DNA of 64,000 bases. Source: Halomonas stenophila (GTDB lineage Bacteria; Pseudomonadota; Gammaproteobacteria; Pseudomonadales; Halomonadaceae). The translations under genes and the position numbers were made by a program. The stretch covers positions 248,001 through 312,000 of the forward strand of contig NZ_JACHXR010000005.1 in assembly GCF_014192275.1 (NCBI RefSeq), given 5' to 3'. A model generated the notes under the pieces. It had not been told where the DNA came from, made no database searches, and saw nothing but the letters and a program-made list of their open reading frames with translations. Numbering within the stretch: the stretch's first letter is position 1; every line of letters starts with the position of its first letter. This document shows, piece after piece, positions 26,686 through 35,310 of the stretch.

Positions 26686-28185
26686 TCAGAAACGGGGCAG
26701 CTCGGGGTGAGGCAGCTCGCCCCCGTGCACGTGCATGGCGCCGAACTCGGCGCAGCGCGCCAGGGTCGGGATGTTCTTGCCCGGGTTGAGCAGGCGCTCG
26801 GGGTCGAAGGCCGCCTTCACGGCGTGGAAGGTGGTCAGCTCATCGGGACTGAACTGGGCGCACATCTGGTTGATCTTCTCGCGGCCCACCCCGTGCTCGC
26901 CGGTGATCGAGCCCCCGGCCTCCACGCATAGCTCGAGGATCTTGCCGCCGAGCTCCTCGGCCTGCTCCAGCTCGCCCTCGCGGTTGGCATCGAACAGGAT
27001 CAGCGGGTGCATGTTGCCGTCCCCGGCATGGAAGACGTTGGCGACCTTCAGACCGTAGGCGTCGGACAGGTCGCTGATGCCCTGCAGCACGCGGGGCAGC
27101 TCGCGGCGCGGGATGGTGCCGTCCATGCAGTAGTAGTCCGGCGACATCCGACCCACCGCGGGAAAGGCGTTCTTGCGCCCGGCCCAGAACAGGGCGCGTT
27201 CGGCCTCGTCGCGGGCCTGCTGGATGTCGGTGGCGCCGGCCGCCTCGAGCACCTGGCGCACCCGGTCGCAGTCGTCGTCGACGTCGGCCTCCACGCCGTC
27301 CAGCTCGCACAGCAGGATGGCCTGTGCCTCCACCGGATAGCCGGCATGAATGAAGTCCTCGGCGGCGCGGATCGCCAGGTTGTCCATCATTTCCAGGCCG
27401 CCGGGGACGATGCCGGCGGCGATGATGTCGCCGACGGCGCGGCCGGCCTTGCCCACGTCGTCGAAGCTGGCCATCAGCACCTTGGCGGTCTCCGGCTTGG
27501 GCAGCAGCTTGACGGTGATCTCGGTGACCACCCCGAGCATGCCCTCGGAGCCGTTGATCAGGGCCAGCAGGTCGAAGCCCGGGGCATCCAGGGCCTCGCT
27601 GCCCAGCGTCAGGCGTTCGCCCTCGATGGTGATGATCTCGACCTTCATCACGTTGTGTACGGTCAGGCCGTACTTCAGGCAGTGCACGCCGCCGGCGTTC
27701 TCCGCTACGTTGCCGCCGATCGAGCAGGCGATCTGCGAGGAGGGATCCGGCGCATAGTAGAGCCCGTGGGGCGCGGCGGCCTCGGAGATGGCCAGGTTAC
27801 GCACCCCCGGCTGGACTCGGGCAGTGCGGGCGTCGGGGTCCACGTCGAGGATGCGGTTGAAGCGCGACATCACCAGCAGCACGCCCTGCTCCAGGGGCAG
27901 GGCGCCCCCGGACAGGCCGGTGCCGGCGCCGCGGGTGACCACCGGCACGCCCAGTTCCCGGCAGCCCTTGAGCAGGGCCTCCACCTGGTCGAGGGTCTCC
28001 GGCAGGGCCACCAGCATGGGCAGCACGCGATAGGCGGCCAGGCCGTCGCATTCGAAGGGGTGCAGGTCTTCCTCGCGATGGAGCAGGGTCAGGCCGGGGG
28101 CGGCCTGCTGCAGGGCGGCGAGCACCTCCGCCTTGTCCCGGCGGGGCAGCTCGCCATCGAGTCGTGCGTCGTAGTGGATATTCAT
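26686..28185 (-). CDS. glcD: Glycolate oxidase FAD-linked catalytic subunit
   Basis: A 499-residue FAD-linked oxidase that oxidises glycolate (and D-lactate-like 2-hydroxy acids) to glyoxylate. The FAD-binding fold contains VTRGAGTGLSGGALPLEQG near 83 and GGNVAENAGG near 153. The C-terminal oxidase domain ends with HAGDGNMHP and GSITGEHGVGREK, both active-site segments of this family. It is the first glc gene after a permease in the same direction, and an AllR/IclR-like repeat lies just before the gene. Confidence 0.94.
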   Translation of the reverse strand: MNIHYDARLDGELPRRDKAEVLAALQQAAPGLTLLHREEDLHPFECDGLAAYRVLPMLVALPETLDQVEALLKGCRELGVPVVTRGAGTGLSGGALPLEQGVLLVMSRFNRILDVDPDARTARVQPGVRNLAISEAAAPHGLYYAPDPSSQIACSIGGNVAENAGGVHCLKYGLTVHNVMKVEIITIEGERLTLGSEALDAPGFDLLALINGSEGMLGVVTEITVKLLPKPETAKVLMASFDDVGKAGRAVGDIIAAGIVPGGLEMMDNLAIRAAEDFIHAGYPVEAQAILLCELDGVEADVDDDCDRVRQVLEAAGATDIQQARDEAERALFWAGRKNAFPAVGRMSPDYYCMDGTIPRRELPRVLQGISDLSDAYGLKVANVFHAGDGNMHPLILFDANREGELEQAEELGGKILELCVEAGGSITGEHGVGREKINQMCAQFSPDELTTFHAVKAAFDPERLLNPGKNIPTLARCAEFGAMHVHGGELPHPELPRF

Positions 28186-28229
28186 GGCGGCTCCGAGAAA
28201 CGGGAATGAATCCAGTATGGGGTCAAAGG

Positions 28230-28258
28230 TATGGAAATGTCTTCCATAAACATGGAAG
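28230..28258. promoter_or_regulatory. Triple ATGGAA-type operator upstream of glcDEFG
   Basis: TATGGAA-ATGTC-TTCCATA at 28230-28248 is a perfect 7-bp inverted repeat with a 5-base spacer. A third half-site (ATGGAAG, 28252-28258) pairs with the central TTCCAT. The sequence resembles the TGGAAA-N3-TTTCCA class bound by IclR-family repressors such as IclR and AllR. A very similar site precedes allA at 62357. Confidence 0.6.
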
Positions 28259-28307
28259 GGATGCCGGTCATCCTGTCGCAGTGCGGCGGCAGCCGACGGG
28301 GCTCGCC

Positions 28308-28331
28308 CGGCCCCGCCGATCGGCGGGGCCG
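28308..28331. terminator. GC-rich hairpin between lctP and glcD
   Basis: CGGCCCCGCCGA and its complement form a 24-base perfect palindrome immediately after the permease stop (28336). No clear U tract follows on the minus strand, so termination may be partial, leaving some read-through into glcDEFG. Confidence 0.55.
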
Positions 28332-28335
28332 TGGC

Positions 28336-30036
28336 TCAGCTCAGCCGCAGCAGCGGGTCGGCGATCCCCCACAGCTGAATGGCCACCAGGCCGACCAGTC
28401 CCGCCGCGAGTACATAGTAGAGGGTCGGCAGGAGGGTCTTGCGGATGGTGATCCCCTCGCGGCCCAGCAGGCCGACGGTGGCCGAGGCCGCGACCACGTT
28501 GTGGATGGCGATCATGTTGCCCGCGGCGGCGCCGACGGCCTGCAGGGCCACCATCATGGCCGTGGAGACCCCGAGCTGCTGGGCGACATTGAACTGGAAG
28601 TCGGACAGCATCAGGTTGGACACCGTGTTGGAGCCGGCGATGAAGGCCCCCAGGGCCCCCACGGTGGGCGCGAACAGCGGATAGACATCGCCGACGCCAT
28701 CGGCCACCAGGCGTGCCATGGCCACCGGCATCGACACCAGGTCGGCGGCATTGACGCCGGAGTTGATCAGGATACGCACCATGGGGATGGTGAAGACCAG
28801 CACGAAGCCGGCGCCGGCCAGGGTCCGGGTGGACTCGCCGAAGGCGGCGCGGAGTTCGCCGACGCGCATCCGGTGCAGCAGCGCGGTCAGCAGCACCACC
28901 ATCAGCAGGATGCCGCCGGGCAGGTAGAGTGGCTGGATGCTGCCGGAGATGCCGGCCTCGCCGAGGATATTGCTCCAGCCGAGGCTCGCCGAGGTCAGGG
29001 CCTCCTTCAGCGGGGCCACGGTGCGCGAGGCCACCAGTAGCAGGGCCAGCAGGACATAGGGCAGCCAGCCCATGAAGGTGGAGATGGGCGTCTTGCCGAC
29101 CACCTCGTCGGTCCTGATGACCAGCTTGCCGATCCAGTGGTCCGGCCAGGACGTCGCCTCGGGGAAATCCCAGCTCTCGCGGGGGATCAGGAAGCCGCGA
29201 CGGGCCGCCGGCACGACGATGGCCAGGCCCACCATGGCGCCGATCATCGAGGGGAATTCCGGCCCCAGCAGCACGCCGGCCAGCGCATAGGGCACCACGA
29301 AGCCGATGCCGGCGAACAGCGCGAAGGGCGCGACGGCCAGGCCCTCCCGCCAGGAGCGGTTGGCCCCGAAGAAGCGCACCATCACCATGACCATCAGCAG
29401 CGGCATCAGCACGCCGACCAGGGCGTGGATGACGGCCACCTCGCCGGCCACTAGGTGGAAGTAGTCGAGCCAGCCGCTACCGCCGGCTTCCAGGGTCGAG
29501 GTGATCCCGCCCTTGTCGAGGCCACCCGAGACGCCGACCACGATGGGCGTGCCCACCGCACCGAAGGACACCGGCGTGGACTGGATCATCATGCCGACCA
29601 CCACGGCGGCCAGGGCCGGGAAGCCGAGGGCGACCATCAGCGGGGCGGCCACGGCGGCCGGCGTGCCGAAGCCCGAGGCGCCCTCGATGAAGCAGCCGAA
29701 CAGCCAGGCGACGATGATGGCCTGGACGCGCCGGTCGGGGCTGATGCCCGAGAAGCCGTTGCGGATGGCGGTGATGCCGCCGGAATGCTTGAGGGTGTTG
29801 AGCAGCAGGATGGCGCCGAAGATGATCCAGAGGATCGCGACCGTCAGCATCAGGCCCTGCAGGGTCGAGGCCAGGACCCGAGTGAAGGTCATGTCCCAGG
29901 CGAGCAGGGCGATGACAGCCGTCACGGCGAAGACCATCGGCATGGCGACCCGCGCCGCCATGCGCAGGCAGATCAGCAGGATCCCCGCCAGCAGCAGGGG
30001 GGTGAAGGCCAGAAGCGCCAGGAGAGTGTCGTGCAT
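28336..30036 (-). CDS. L-lactate/glycolate permease (LctP family)
   Basis: A 566-residue inner-membrane permease of the LctP/GlcA family, with about a dozen hydrophobic segments and the family's [16 protein letters not shown] and [22 protein letters not shown] regions (near 440 and 137). It imports lactate and glycolate with protons. The position directly before glcDEFG, same strand, points to glycolate uptake for the oxidase. ATG 30036 is preferred over one 17 codons upstream because the first membrane helix starts right after it. Confidence 0.9.
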   Translation of the reverse strand: MHDTLLALLAFTPLLLAGILLICLRMAARVAMPMVFAVTAVIALLAWDMTFTRVLASTLQGLMLTVAILWIIFGAILLLNTLKHSGGITAIRNGFSGISPDRRVQAIIVAWLFGCFIEGASGFGTPAAVAAPLMVALGFPALAAVVVGMMIQSTPVSFGAVGTPIVVGVSGGLDKGGITSTLEAGGSGWLDYFHLVAGEVAVIHALVGVLMPLLMVMVMVRFFGANRSWREGLAVAPFALFAGIGFVVPYALAGVLLGPEFPSMIGAMVGLAIVVPAARRGFLIPRESWDFPEATSWPDHWIGKLVIRTDEVVGKTPISTFMGWLPYVLLALLLVASRTVAPLKEALTSASLGWSNILGEAGISGSIQPLYLPGGILLMVVLLTALLHRMRVGELRAAFGESTRTLAGAGFVLVFTIPMVRILINSGVNAADLVSMPVAMARLVADGVGDVYPLFAPTVGALGAFIAGSNTVSNLMLSDFQFNVAQQLGVSTAMMVALQAVGAAAGNMIAIHNVVAASATVGLLGREGITIRKTLLPTLYYVLAAGLVGLVAIQLWGIADPLLRLS

Positions 30037-30132
30037 CGGTGGAGGTCCCTCATCGATGATGATGTCGTTGGCCGCCGGGGGCGGCATGCGCGAACCTTAC
30101 GACCAGACACCGGGCTTGACCATTGCGGGTAA

Positions 30133-30147
30133 ATTGGTATGACCAGA
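30133..30147. promoter_or_regulatory. FadR-subfamily GntR operator (PdhR/LldR/GlcC-like) upstream of lctP
   Basis: ATTGGTATGACCAGA contains the dyad TGGTATGACCA, matching the TGGTNNNACCA core used by PdhR, LldR and GlcC. It lies about 100 bp before the lctP start, in its promoter region. A related half-site, ATACCAAT, lies at 30253-30262. No regulator gene of this specificity is next to it. Confidence 0.6.
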
Positions 30148-30354
30148 AAATTTGCTGCGATGTCTTTCCCGGGTCGCGATGAGAGGCATTGTGATTCAAT
30201 GAGTTGAGGAGCAGTTGGCGAATCTTGGCGGCACCGTGGCGGGAACGGCGATTATACCAATGGACAAGGGGCCGGGGGCAGGCGGGTCGATGGCGGCGGA
30301 CGGCAAAGCCTGGCACTATCGGAGATCTCCCCTCACCGGATGCAAGGAGTCGGT

Positions 30355-31062
30355 ATGACACGGGTGCTCTACGAACTCAGCGGGCGGGACGAGTCGCTGC
30401 GGTTTTCGCCGTACTGCTGGCGGGTCCGTTATGCCCTGGCCCACAAGGGGCTGGACGTCGAGACACGCCCCTGGCACTTCACCGACAAGCCGGCGCTGGC
30501 CTTCGCCGACCACGATAAGGTGCCGGTCCTCGTCGACGGCGACGAGGTGGTCACCGACAGCTACGCGATCCTGCGCTACCTGGATCGTGCCTATCCCGAG
30601 GCACCGCTGCTCGGTGAGCCCCTGGCCGATGCCCGGGGGCGCTTCTTCAAGTACTATGCCGAACGCGCGCTGGCGCCGGCGATGATGCGCACCATCATCA
30701 TGGACCTGTTCAATGCCGTGCATCCCGACGACCGCGCCTACTTTCGCGAGTCCCGCGAGAAGCGCTTCGGGCGCACCCTGGAGGAGTTCCACTCCCCGGC
30801 CAAGGGCCTGGCCCAGCTCGACGCGGCGCTTGCCCCGTTGCGTGGACGCCTCGAGGAAGTCGATTTCCTGGATGGCGAGGCCGCCGCCGGCGCCGACTAT
30901 CTGGTGTTCGGCTTCTTCATGTGGGCGCGCTGCGTCTCCAGCGCCGATCTGGTCTCCAATGCCGACCCGGTCCATGCCTGGGTCGAGCGCATGCTCGACC
31001 TGCACGACGGCCTCGGCCGCCGAGCCACGCGCGTGACCGATATCGAGGGAGCCTATCGCTGA
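30355..31062 (+). CDS. Glutathione S-transferase family protein
   Basis: A 235-residue GST. The N-terminal thioredoxin-like domain has FSPYCWRVRYAL and the cis-proline KVPVLVDGDEVVTDSYAILRYL (near 54-75), where V-P and D-S bind glutathione. A helical C-terminal domain follows. It resembles the bacterial beta-etherase-like GST group, and its substrate is unknown. ATG 30355 has AAGGAG five bases upstream. It is followed by a hairpin terminator. Confidence 0.85.
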   Translation: MTRVLYELSGRDESLRFSPYCWRVRYALAHKGLDVETRPWHFTDKPALAFADHDKVPVLVDGDEVVTDSYAILRYLDRAYPEAPLLGEPLADARGRFFKYYAERALAPAMMRTIIMDLFNAVHPDDRAYFRESREKRFGRTLEEFHSPAKGLAQLDAALAPLRGRLEEVDFLDGEAAAGADYLVFGFFMWARCVSSADLVSNADPVHAWVERMLDLHDGLGRRATRVTDIEGAYR

Positions 31063-31085
31063 GTCCACACGCTTGCGGTGCTCGC

Positions 31086-31115
31086 GACGATGCCCGGCTC
31101 CGGCCGGGCATCGTC
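31086..31115 (+). terminator. Hairpin after the GST gene
   Basis: GACGATGCCCGGC (31086-31098) pairs with GCCGGGCATCGTC (31103-31115), loop TCCG. A run of T is lacking, so it is a probable rather than certain terminator. Confidence 0.6.
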
Positions 31116-31153
31116 GTGTCGGGGAACGAGGCAACAAAGCGGTCCGCAGGATG

Positions 31154-31193
31154 TTGCGCCGCACAAAACGGCCTGCTATGTTGCAATGCAACA
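31154..31193 (+). promoter_or_regulatory. Phasin promoter with PhaR-type operator
   Basis: TTGCGC (31154-31159) and TATGTT (31177-31182) form a sigma-70-like promoter with a 17-bp spacer. The perfect palindrome TGTTGCAATGCAACA (31179-31193) overlaps the -10 box and start region. TGCA-type palindromes at phasin promoters are the known targets of PhaR, which leaves DNA when PHA granules form, so repression by steric block is likely. Confidence 0.65.
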
Positions 31194-31234
31194 CCGGCGC
31201 TTGGCCGGTATCCCCACCATCACGGAGGTGTGCG

Positions 31235-31585
31235 ATGAGCAAGGCAACGACCGACAAGACCACCGAACAGTTCGAGTCTCTCTTTGTGCAACCCATGCGG
31301 TCCTATGCCGCGCTGAACCTCGAATATGCCGAGAAGCTGGTGTCCACCCAGTTCGACTCGGCACGGGTCCTGACCGACCTGGGCCTGGCCCAGGCGCGCG
31401 GCTGGCTCGAGGTCACGGATGCCGACGGCGTCAAGAAGGCCATGGAAGGCCAGCAGAAGGTGCTCCAGGACCTCGGCGAGCGCGTCAAGAGCGACTCCGA
31501 GGCGCTGATGACCCTCGGCCAGGAGTATGTCCAGAAGGGGCAGAAGCTGGTCGAGGAGCAGGTCAAGGCCGCCAGCGCCAGCTGA
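31235..31585 (+). CDS. Phasin family protein
   Basis: A 116-residue alpha-helical, amphipathic protein with the phasin core (FVQPMRSYAALNLEYAEKLV...FDSARV) and a coiled-coil-like, alanine/glutamine-rich second half. Phasins coat polyhydroxyalkanoate granules and control their number and size. A strong GGAGG precedes ATG 31235, and the gene has its own promoter and terminator, consistent with high expression. PHA synthase genes are not in the window. Confidence 0.88.
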   Translation: MSKATTDKTTEQFESLFVQPMRSYAALNLEYAEKLVSTQFDSARVLTDLGLAQARGWLEVTDADGVKKAMEGQQKVLQDLGERVKSDSEALMTLGQEYVQKGQKLVEEQVKAASAS

Positions 31586-31628
31586 TCTCCCGATTCTCTG
31601 CAAGCAAGGGGCCCTTGCCGGGCCTTGC

Positions 31629-31663
31629 GGGTCACCGCCTGACGGCGGTGGCCCGTCTTTTTT
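31629..31663 (+). terminator. Intrinsic terminator of the phasin gene
   Basis: GGGTCACCGCC pairs with GGCGGTGGCCC (31629-31639 with 31644-31654, one G-T pair), followed by GTCTTTTTT. This is a textbook Rho-independent terminator. Confidence 0.9.
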
Positions 31664-31693
31664 GCGGCGGCCGTTCGCCGCGAGCGCAGGCGT

Positions 31694-32317
31694 TCAGCCG
31701 TGCTCGGTGCCCAGTAGCCGGATCACCTCGTCGTCGCTCACCTGTCCGAAGTTGGCGAAGAACTGGCCGACGGCGCCGAAGCCGGCCGGGGCGAGCAGGC
31801 ACACCACCTCGTCGGCGAGCCGTTCCAGGCGTGTCACGGTCTCGGGGGGCGCCGCCCCCAGGGCGGCAATCAGCCGGGCCGGATGGCGCGGGCGCAGGCT
31901 GGTCAGTGCCGTGGCCATGGTGGCGCCGGTGGCGCTGCCGTCGTCGACCACCACCACGATGCGTCCGGCGGGGTCGATGGGGGCGCGCACCGGCGTGTAG
32001 CGCCGCCGACGCTCCTCGATCAGCGCCTGCTGAGTCTCGATTTCCCGGCTGATGGCCGACTCCGGATAGTGACTGGCCGCCGGCTCAAGCTCGACCCGAC
32101 CCTGTTCGCCGACCGCGCCGATGGCGTACTCCGGGTTGCCCGGGGCGCCGATCTTCCTCACCAGCACCACGTCCAGCTCTCCCTCCAGCTCGTCGGCGAT
32201 CAGCCGACCCATGGGCACCCCTCCCCGGGGAATGGCCAGGATCAGCGGGTCGCGTCCTCGCAGGTGCTCAAGCCGTTGCACCAGTCCTTCGGCAGCCTCC
32301 AGTCGATCGCGAAACAT
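31694..32317 (-). CDS. Phosphoribosyltransferase domain protein
   Basis: A 207-residue type I phosphoribosyltransferase fold. The PRPP loop is the acidic VVVVDDGSATGATMATAL near 120-137, and IPRGGVPMGRLIA near 30 is the pyrophosphate loop. This subgroup is often annotated as predicted phosphoribosyltransferase without a known base. It stands beside purine catabolism genes, but the divergent promoter with the NCS2 permease is the only link. ATG 32317 with GGAGG five bases upstream is chosen over ATG 32341. Confidence 0.8.
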   Translation of the reverse strand: MFRDRLEAAEGLVQRLEHLRGRDPLILAIPRGGVPMGRLIADELEGELDVVLVRKIGAPGNPEYAIGAVGEQGRVELEPAASHYPESAISREIETQQALIEERRRRYTPVRAPIDPAGRIVVVVDDGSATGATMATALTSLRPRHPARLIAALGAAPPETVTRLERLADEVVCLLAPAGFGAVGQFFANFGQVSDDEVIRLLGTEHG

Positions 32318-32391
32318 GGGTGGCCTCCGCGTCGCCTCCACTGACTTGAGTCTAGTCCAGATCCAGGGACAGGGATGGCGTCGATGTGTTG

Positions 32392-32403
32392 ATTGTATAC
32401 ATG
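32392..32403. promoter_or_regulatory. GTATAC-type GntR box before the NCS2 permease
   Basis: ATTGTATACATG in an AT-rich stretch between the divergent phosphoribosyltransferase and permease genes. It belongs to the ATTGTATACAAT family of sites found before the urate and allantoin genes and before the GntR regulator itself. Confidence 0.6.
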
Positions 32404-32563
32404 TTTATCAATTATTGTTCAAAAGTAGTCGGGTTACTTTGTATCCACTCTATCGGGGGTCGAGACACAACCATAACCGCCGGCCGTTCACGAGACGGCC
32501 TGGGACCACCCGAAGAGGCCGGCAGCGCGACGGCAGCAGGACGCCACAACAACACCACATCCA

Positions 32564-33976
32564 ATGGCCGATAACATGCAGACCAACGTCAACAACACCT
32601 CGATATTCGATTTCCATGGCAAGCCGTCTTTCCTCAAGGCCTTGCCGATCTCCCTTCAGCACGTGCTGGCGATGATCGCCGGCGTGATCACCCCGCCGAT
32701 CATCATCGCCGGCGTGGTGGGGTCGACCCCCCAGGAGAAGCTGCTGCTGATCCAGATCGCCGTGCTGACCTCGGGGATCTGCACGCTCTTCCACCTCTAC
32801 GGCGTCTGGAAGTTCGGCGCCCGGCTGCCGGCGATCTTCGGCGTGGGCTTCGCCTACGTGCCGACGCTGATCGCCGTGGGCGGTCAGTTCGGCATCGAGG
32901 GCATCCTCGGCGCCCAGCTGGTCGGCGGCATCACCATGATGGTGGTGGGGTACTTCATCCAGTACATCCGCCATCTCTTCCCGCCGGTCGTGGCGGGCAC
33001 GGTGGTGCTGGTCATCGGCCTGTCGCTGTATGACATCGCCATCCGCTACATCGCCGGCAGCGGCAACGTGAACGCGCCCCACTTCGGTGAGCTGCAGAAC
33101 TGGGGGGTGGGGCTGCTGACTCTGGTCACCGTGCTGCTGGCCTCCCAGTTCGGCCGCGGCGTGGTCAAGCTCTCGGCGATCATCGTCGGCATCCTGGTCG
33201 GCTACCTGCTCGCCCTGCCCCTGGGCATGGTCGACTTCAGCTCGGTGGCCAGTGCCGAGTGGGTCGCCGTGCCCCAGCTGATGCCTTTCGAGCTGGAGTT
33301 CCATTCCGCGGCCATCGTCTCGCTGGTGGTGATCTGCGTGATCAATTCCGTGCAGACCATCGGTGACCTTTCGGCGACCAGCGTGGCCGGCATGAACCGC
33401 GAGCTGAAGACCAAGGAGTTGACCGGCGGCCTGCTGGGCAATGGCCTGACCACGGCGTTGAGCGCCTTCTTCGGCGCCCTGCCCACCTCCACCTTCAGCC
33501 AGAACGTCGGCATCGTGGCCATGACCAAGGTGATCAGTCGCTACGTGCTGGTCATCGCCGGCGTGTTCATGCTGCTGGCCGGCCTCAGCCCGAAGTTCGG
33601 CGCCATCATGACCACCATCCCCTACCCGGTGCTGGGTGGCGCCACCATCACCGTGTTCGGGATGATCACCATGACCGGCATCCAGTTGCTGACCAAGGAC
33701 GAGATGTCGGCGCGCAACATGACCATCGTCGGCCTGGCCCTGGCGCTCAGCCTGGGGATCGCCGCCGTGCCCTCGGCCATCGCCCAGTTCCCCGAGACCC
33801 TGCAGGACGTGATCGGCGGGGCGCCGATCGTGGTCGCGGCGATCACCGCCTTCGTGCTCAACCTGGTGCTGCCGCGCAAGACGCTGGCGGACGAAGCCCG
33901 CGAGCGCGAGGCGATCGCCGAGGCGGATGCCGAACAGGCTGCCGGCGACGCCGGCCTGCAGCGGGCCGAGAAGTGA
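32564..33976 (+). CDS. NCS2 family purine permease (uracil-xanthine type)
   Basis: A 470-residue inner-membrane nucleobase symporter with about 12-14 membrane segments. The NAT signature TFSQNVGIVAMTKVISRYV is near 307-325. The company of urate-degrading enzymes favours urate or xanthine as substrate. ATG 32564 and ATG 32576 are both possible; neither has a good ribosome site, and translation may rely on an AC-rich unstructured leader (CACAACAACACCACATCC). The C-terminus is a charged, Ala/Glu-rich tail. Confidence 0.9.
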   Translation: MADNMQTNVNNTSIFDFHGKPSFLKALPISLQHVLAMIAGVITPPIIIAGVVGSTPQEKLLLIQIAVLTSGICTLFHLYGVWKFGARLPAIFGVGFAYVPTLIAVGGQFGIEGILGAQLVGGITMMVVGYFIQYIRHLFPPVVAGTVVLVIGLSLYDIAIRYIAGSGNVNAPHFGELQNWGVGLLTLVTVLLASQFGRGVVKLSAIIVGILVGYLLALPLGMVDFSSVASAEWVAVPQLMPFELEFHSAAIVSLVVICVINSVQTIGDLSATSVAGMNRELKTKELTGGLLGNGLTTALSAFFGALPTSTFSQNVGIVAMTKVISRYVLVIAGVFMLLAGLSPKFGAIMTTIPYPVLGGATITVFGMITMTGIQLLTKDEMSARNMTIVGLALALSLGIAAVPSAIAQFPETLQDVIGGAPIVVAAITAFVLNLVLPRKTLADEAREREAIAEADAEQAAGDAGLQRAEK

Positions 33977-34112
33977 GGGCAGGGGCGGGCCACTGGCCCG
34001 CCCCGCAGGCGCGTCGGGACTGAATGTTCGTCACGCGCGTCATCGATGGCGAGACGCGTTGATCGCACCGACCAGGGACAGGGTCCGCTCTTCAGCGAGT
34101 CCATGACACGAA

Positions 34113-34144
34113 AAAGCGCTGCCGGGGCCTCCCGGCAGCGCTTT
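34113..34144. terminator. Bidirectional intrinsic terminator
   Basis: AAAGCGCTGCCGGG (34113-34126) pairs perfectly with CCCGGCAGCGCTTT (34131-34144), loop GCCT, flanked by an A-run and a T-run. It serves the convergent NCS2 permease and uraD genes. Confidence 0.88.
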
Positions 34145-34168
34145 GGCTTTGCCCGACTCGGCGGGCGA

Positions 34169-34693
34169 TCAGGCCGCGCGCTCCTCCAGGCGGAAGGCGG
34201 CGATGCGGTTGATCTGCTCGATGGCGGTGCGGCGTTCCTCCGCCGGCTCGTTGTTCAGCCGGGTCTCGAAGGCGGCGAGGATGTCGTGGCGGTCGCTGCC
34301 CTTGACCGCCATCACGAAGGGAAAGCCGAAGCGCTCCTTGTAGGCGGCGTTGAGGCGCTCGAAGCGGGCCATCTCCTCGGGGCTGCACTGGTCGAGCCCG
34401 GCGCCGGCCTGCTCACTGGTGGAGTCGTCGGTGAGCTCGCCGGCGATGGCCGCCTTGCCGGCCAGGTCCGGGTGGGCACGGATCACCTCGAGCTGGCGCT
34501 CGGGATCGGCCTCGCTGAGCACGCGCCCCATGGCCGTGGCCAGCCCCTCGGGACTGTCCTGCTCGTCGGAAAGGCCGCGCTGCCAGGCCAGTTCGGCCAC
34601 CCAGGGAGAGTGTTCGTAGATGTCGCCGAAGCGCTCGACGAAGGCGGCCTGGTCCAGTTGGCTGGGGCGCGGAGAAAGCGTCTTGGTGCTCAT
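34169..34693 (-). CDS. uraD: OHCU decarboxylase (urate pathway)
   Basis: A 174-residue enzyme that decarboxylates 2-oxo-4-hydroxy-4-carboxy-5-ureidoimidazoline to S-allantoin. The PxxRIRAHPDLAG-like segment is present as EVIRAHPDLAGKAA near 66, holding the catalytic histidine. SPEEMARFERLNAAYKERFGFPFVMAVKG (by position, 108-136) is the conserved core. It diverges from the HIU hydrolase gene, with a GTATAC box between. AAGGAG precedes ATG 34693. Confidence 0.93.
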   Translation of the reverse strand: MSTKTLSPRPSQLDQAAFVERFGDIYEHSPWVAELAWQRGLSDEQDSPEGLATAMGRVLSEADPERQLEVIRAHPDLAGKAAIAGELTDDSTSEQAGAGLDQCSPEEMARFERLNAAYKERFGFPFVMAVKGSDRHDILAAFETRLNNEPAEERRTAIEQINRIAAFRLEERAA

Positions 34694-34746
34694 GGTGGGG
34701 ACTCCTTGGTGCGTGTCTGCATCGATACTGTCAGGATAGCGATAAA

Positions 34747-34758
34747 AGTGTATACAAT
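34747..34758. promoter_or_regulatory. GTATAC-type GntR box between uraD and the HIU hydrolase gene
   Basis: AGTGTATACAAT (reverse ATTGTATACACT) in the AT-rich divergent promoter. It is placed so that one bound dimer could control both uraD and the hiuH-puuD transcript. Confidence 0.65.
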
Positions 34759-34854
34759 AAAGTCTTTGAAATGTACTCTATTACAAGCTACAACTGTTTC
34801 TAGAGAGGCGGCGTTCGAAGAGCGCGTCGACAGCGATGACAAGAGGAGAAGATG

Positions 34855-35208
34855 ATGGGCTACCTCACCACTCACGTGCTGGATACCTCCCTCGGCCTGC
34901 CGGGCGAGGGGATCCGCATCGAGGTCTATCGCCTGGAGGGCGGCGAGCGCCAGCGGCTCACCGAGGTCGTGACCAACGACGACGGCCGCTGTGACGCGCC
35001 GATCCTGGAGGGCGAGGCCTTCACCGCCGGCGAGTACGAGCTGGTCTTCCATGCCGGCGAGTATCTGGAGCGGCGCGGGGTCGCCGTGGACAAGCCGCGG
35101 TTCCTCGACGTGATCCCGCTGCGCTTCGGCGTCGCCGATGCCGGCCAGCACTATCACGTGCCGCTGCTGCTGTCGCCGTACAGCTATTCCACCTACCGCG
35201 GCAGCTAG
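34855..35208 (+). CDS. uraH: 5-Hydroxyisourate hydrolase (transthyretin-like)
   Basis: A 117-residue enzyme that opens 5-hydroxyisourate to [18 protein letters not shown] at the N-terminus supplies the catalytic histidine, [10 protein letters not shown] follows near 82, and the protein ends in the diagnostic YRGS tetrapeptide. No signal peptide, so cytoplasmic. ATG 34855 lies six bases after AGGAG. ATG 34852 is too close to it. Confidence 0.94.
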   Translation: MGYLTTHVLDTSLGLPGEGIRIEVYRLEGGERQRLTEVVTNDDGRCDAPILEGEAFTAGEYELVFHAGEYLERRGVAVDKPRFLDVIPLRFGVADAGQHYHVPLLLSPYSYSTYRGS

Positions 35209-35310
35209 CCCGATAAGTGGCTGTGCTCGCCGACTTTTCAGGCACTGCCCAACCGGTCCTTTACCGCCAAATCGAGACAACAATCGCATAATTCCAACGA
35301 GGCCTGACCG

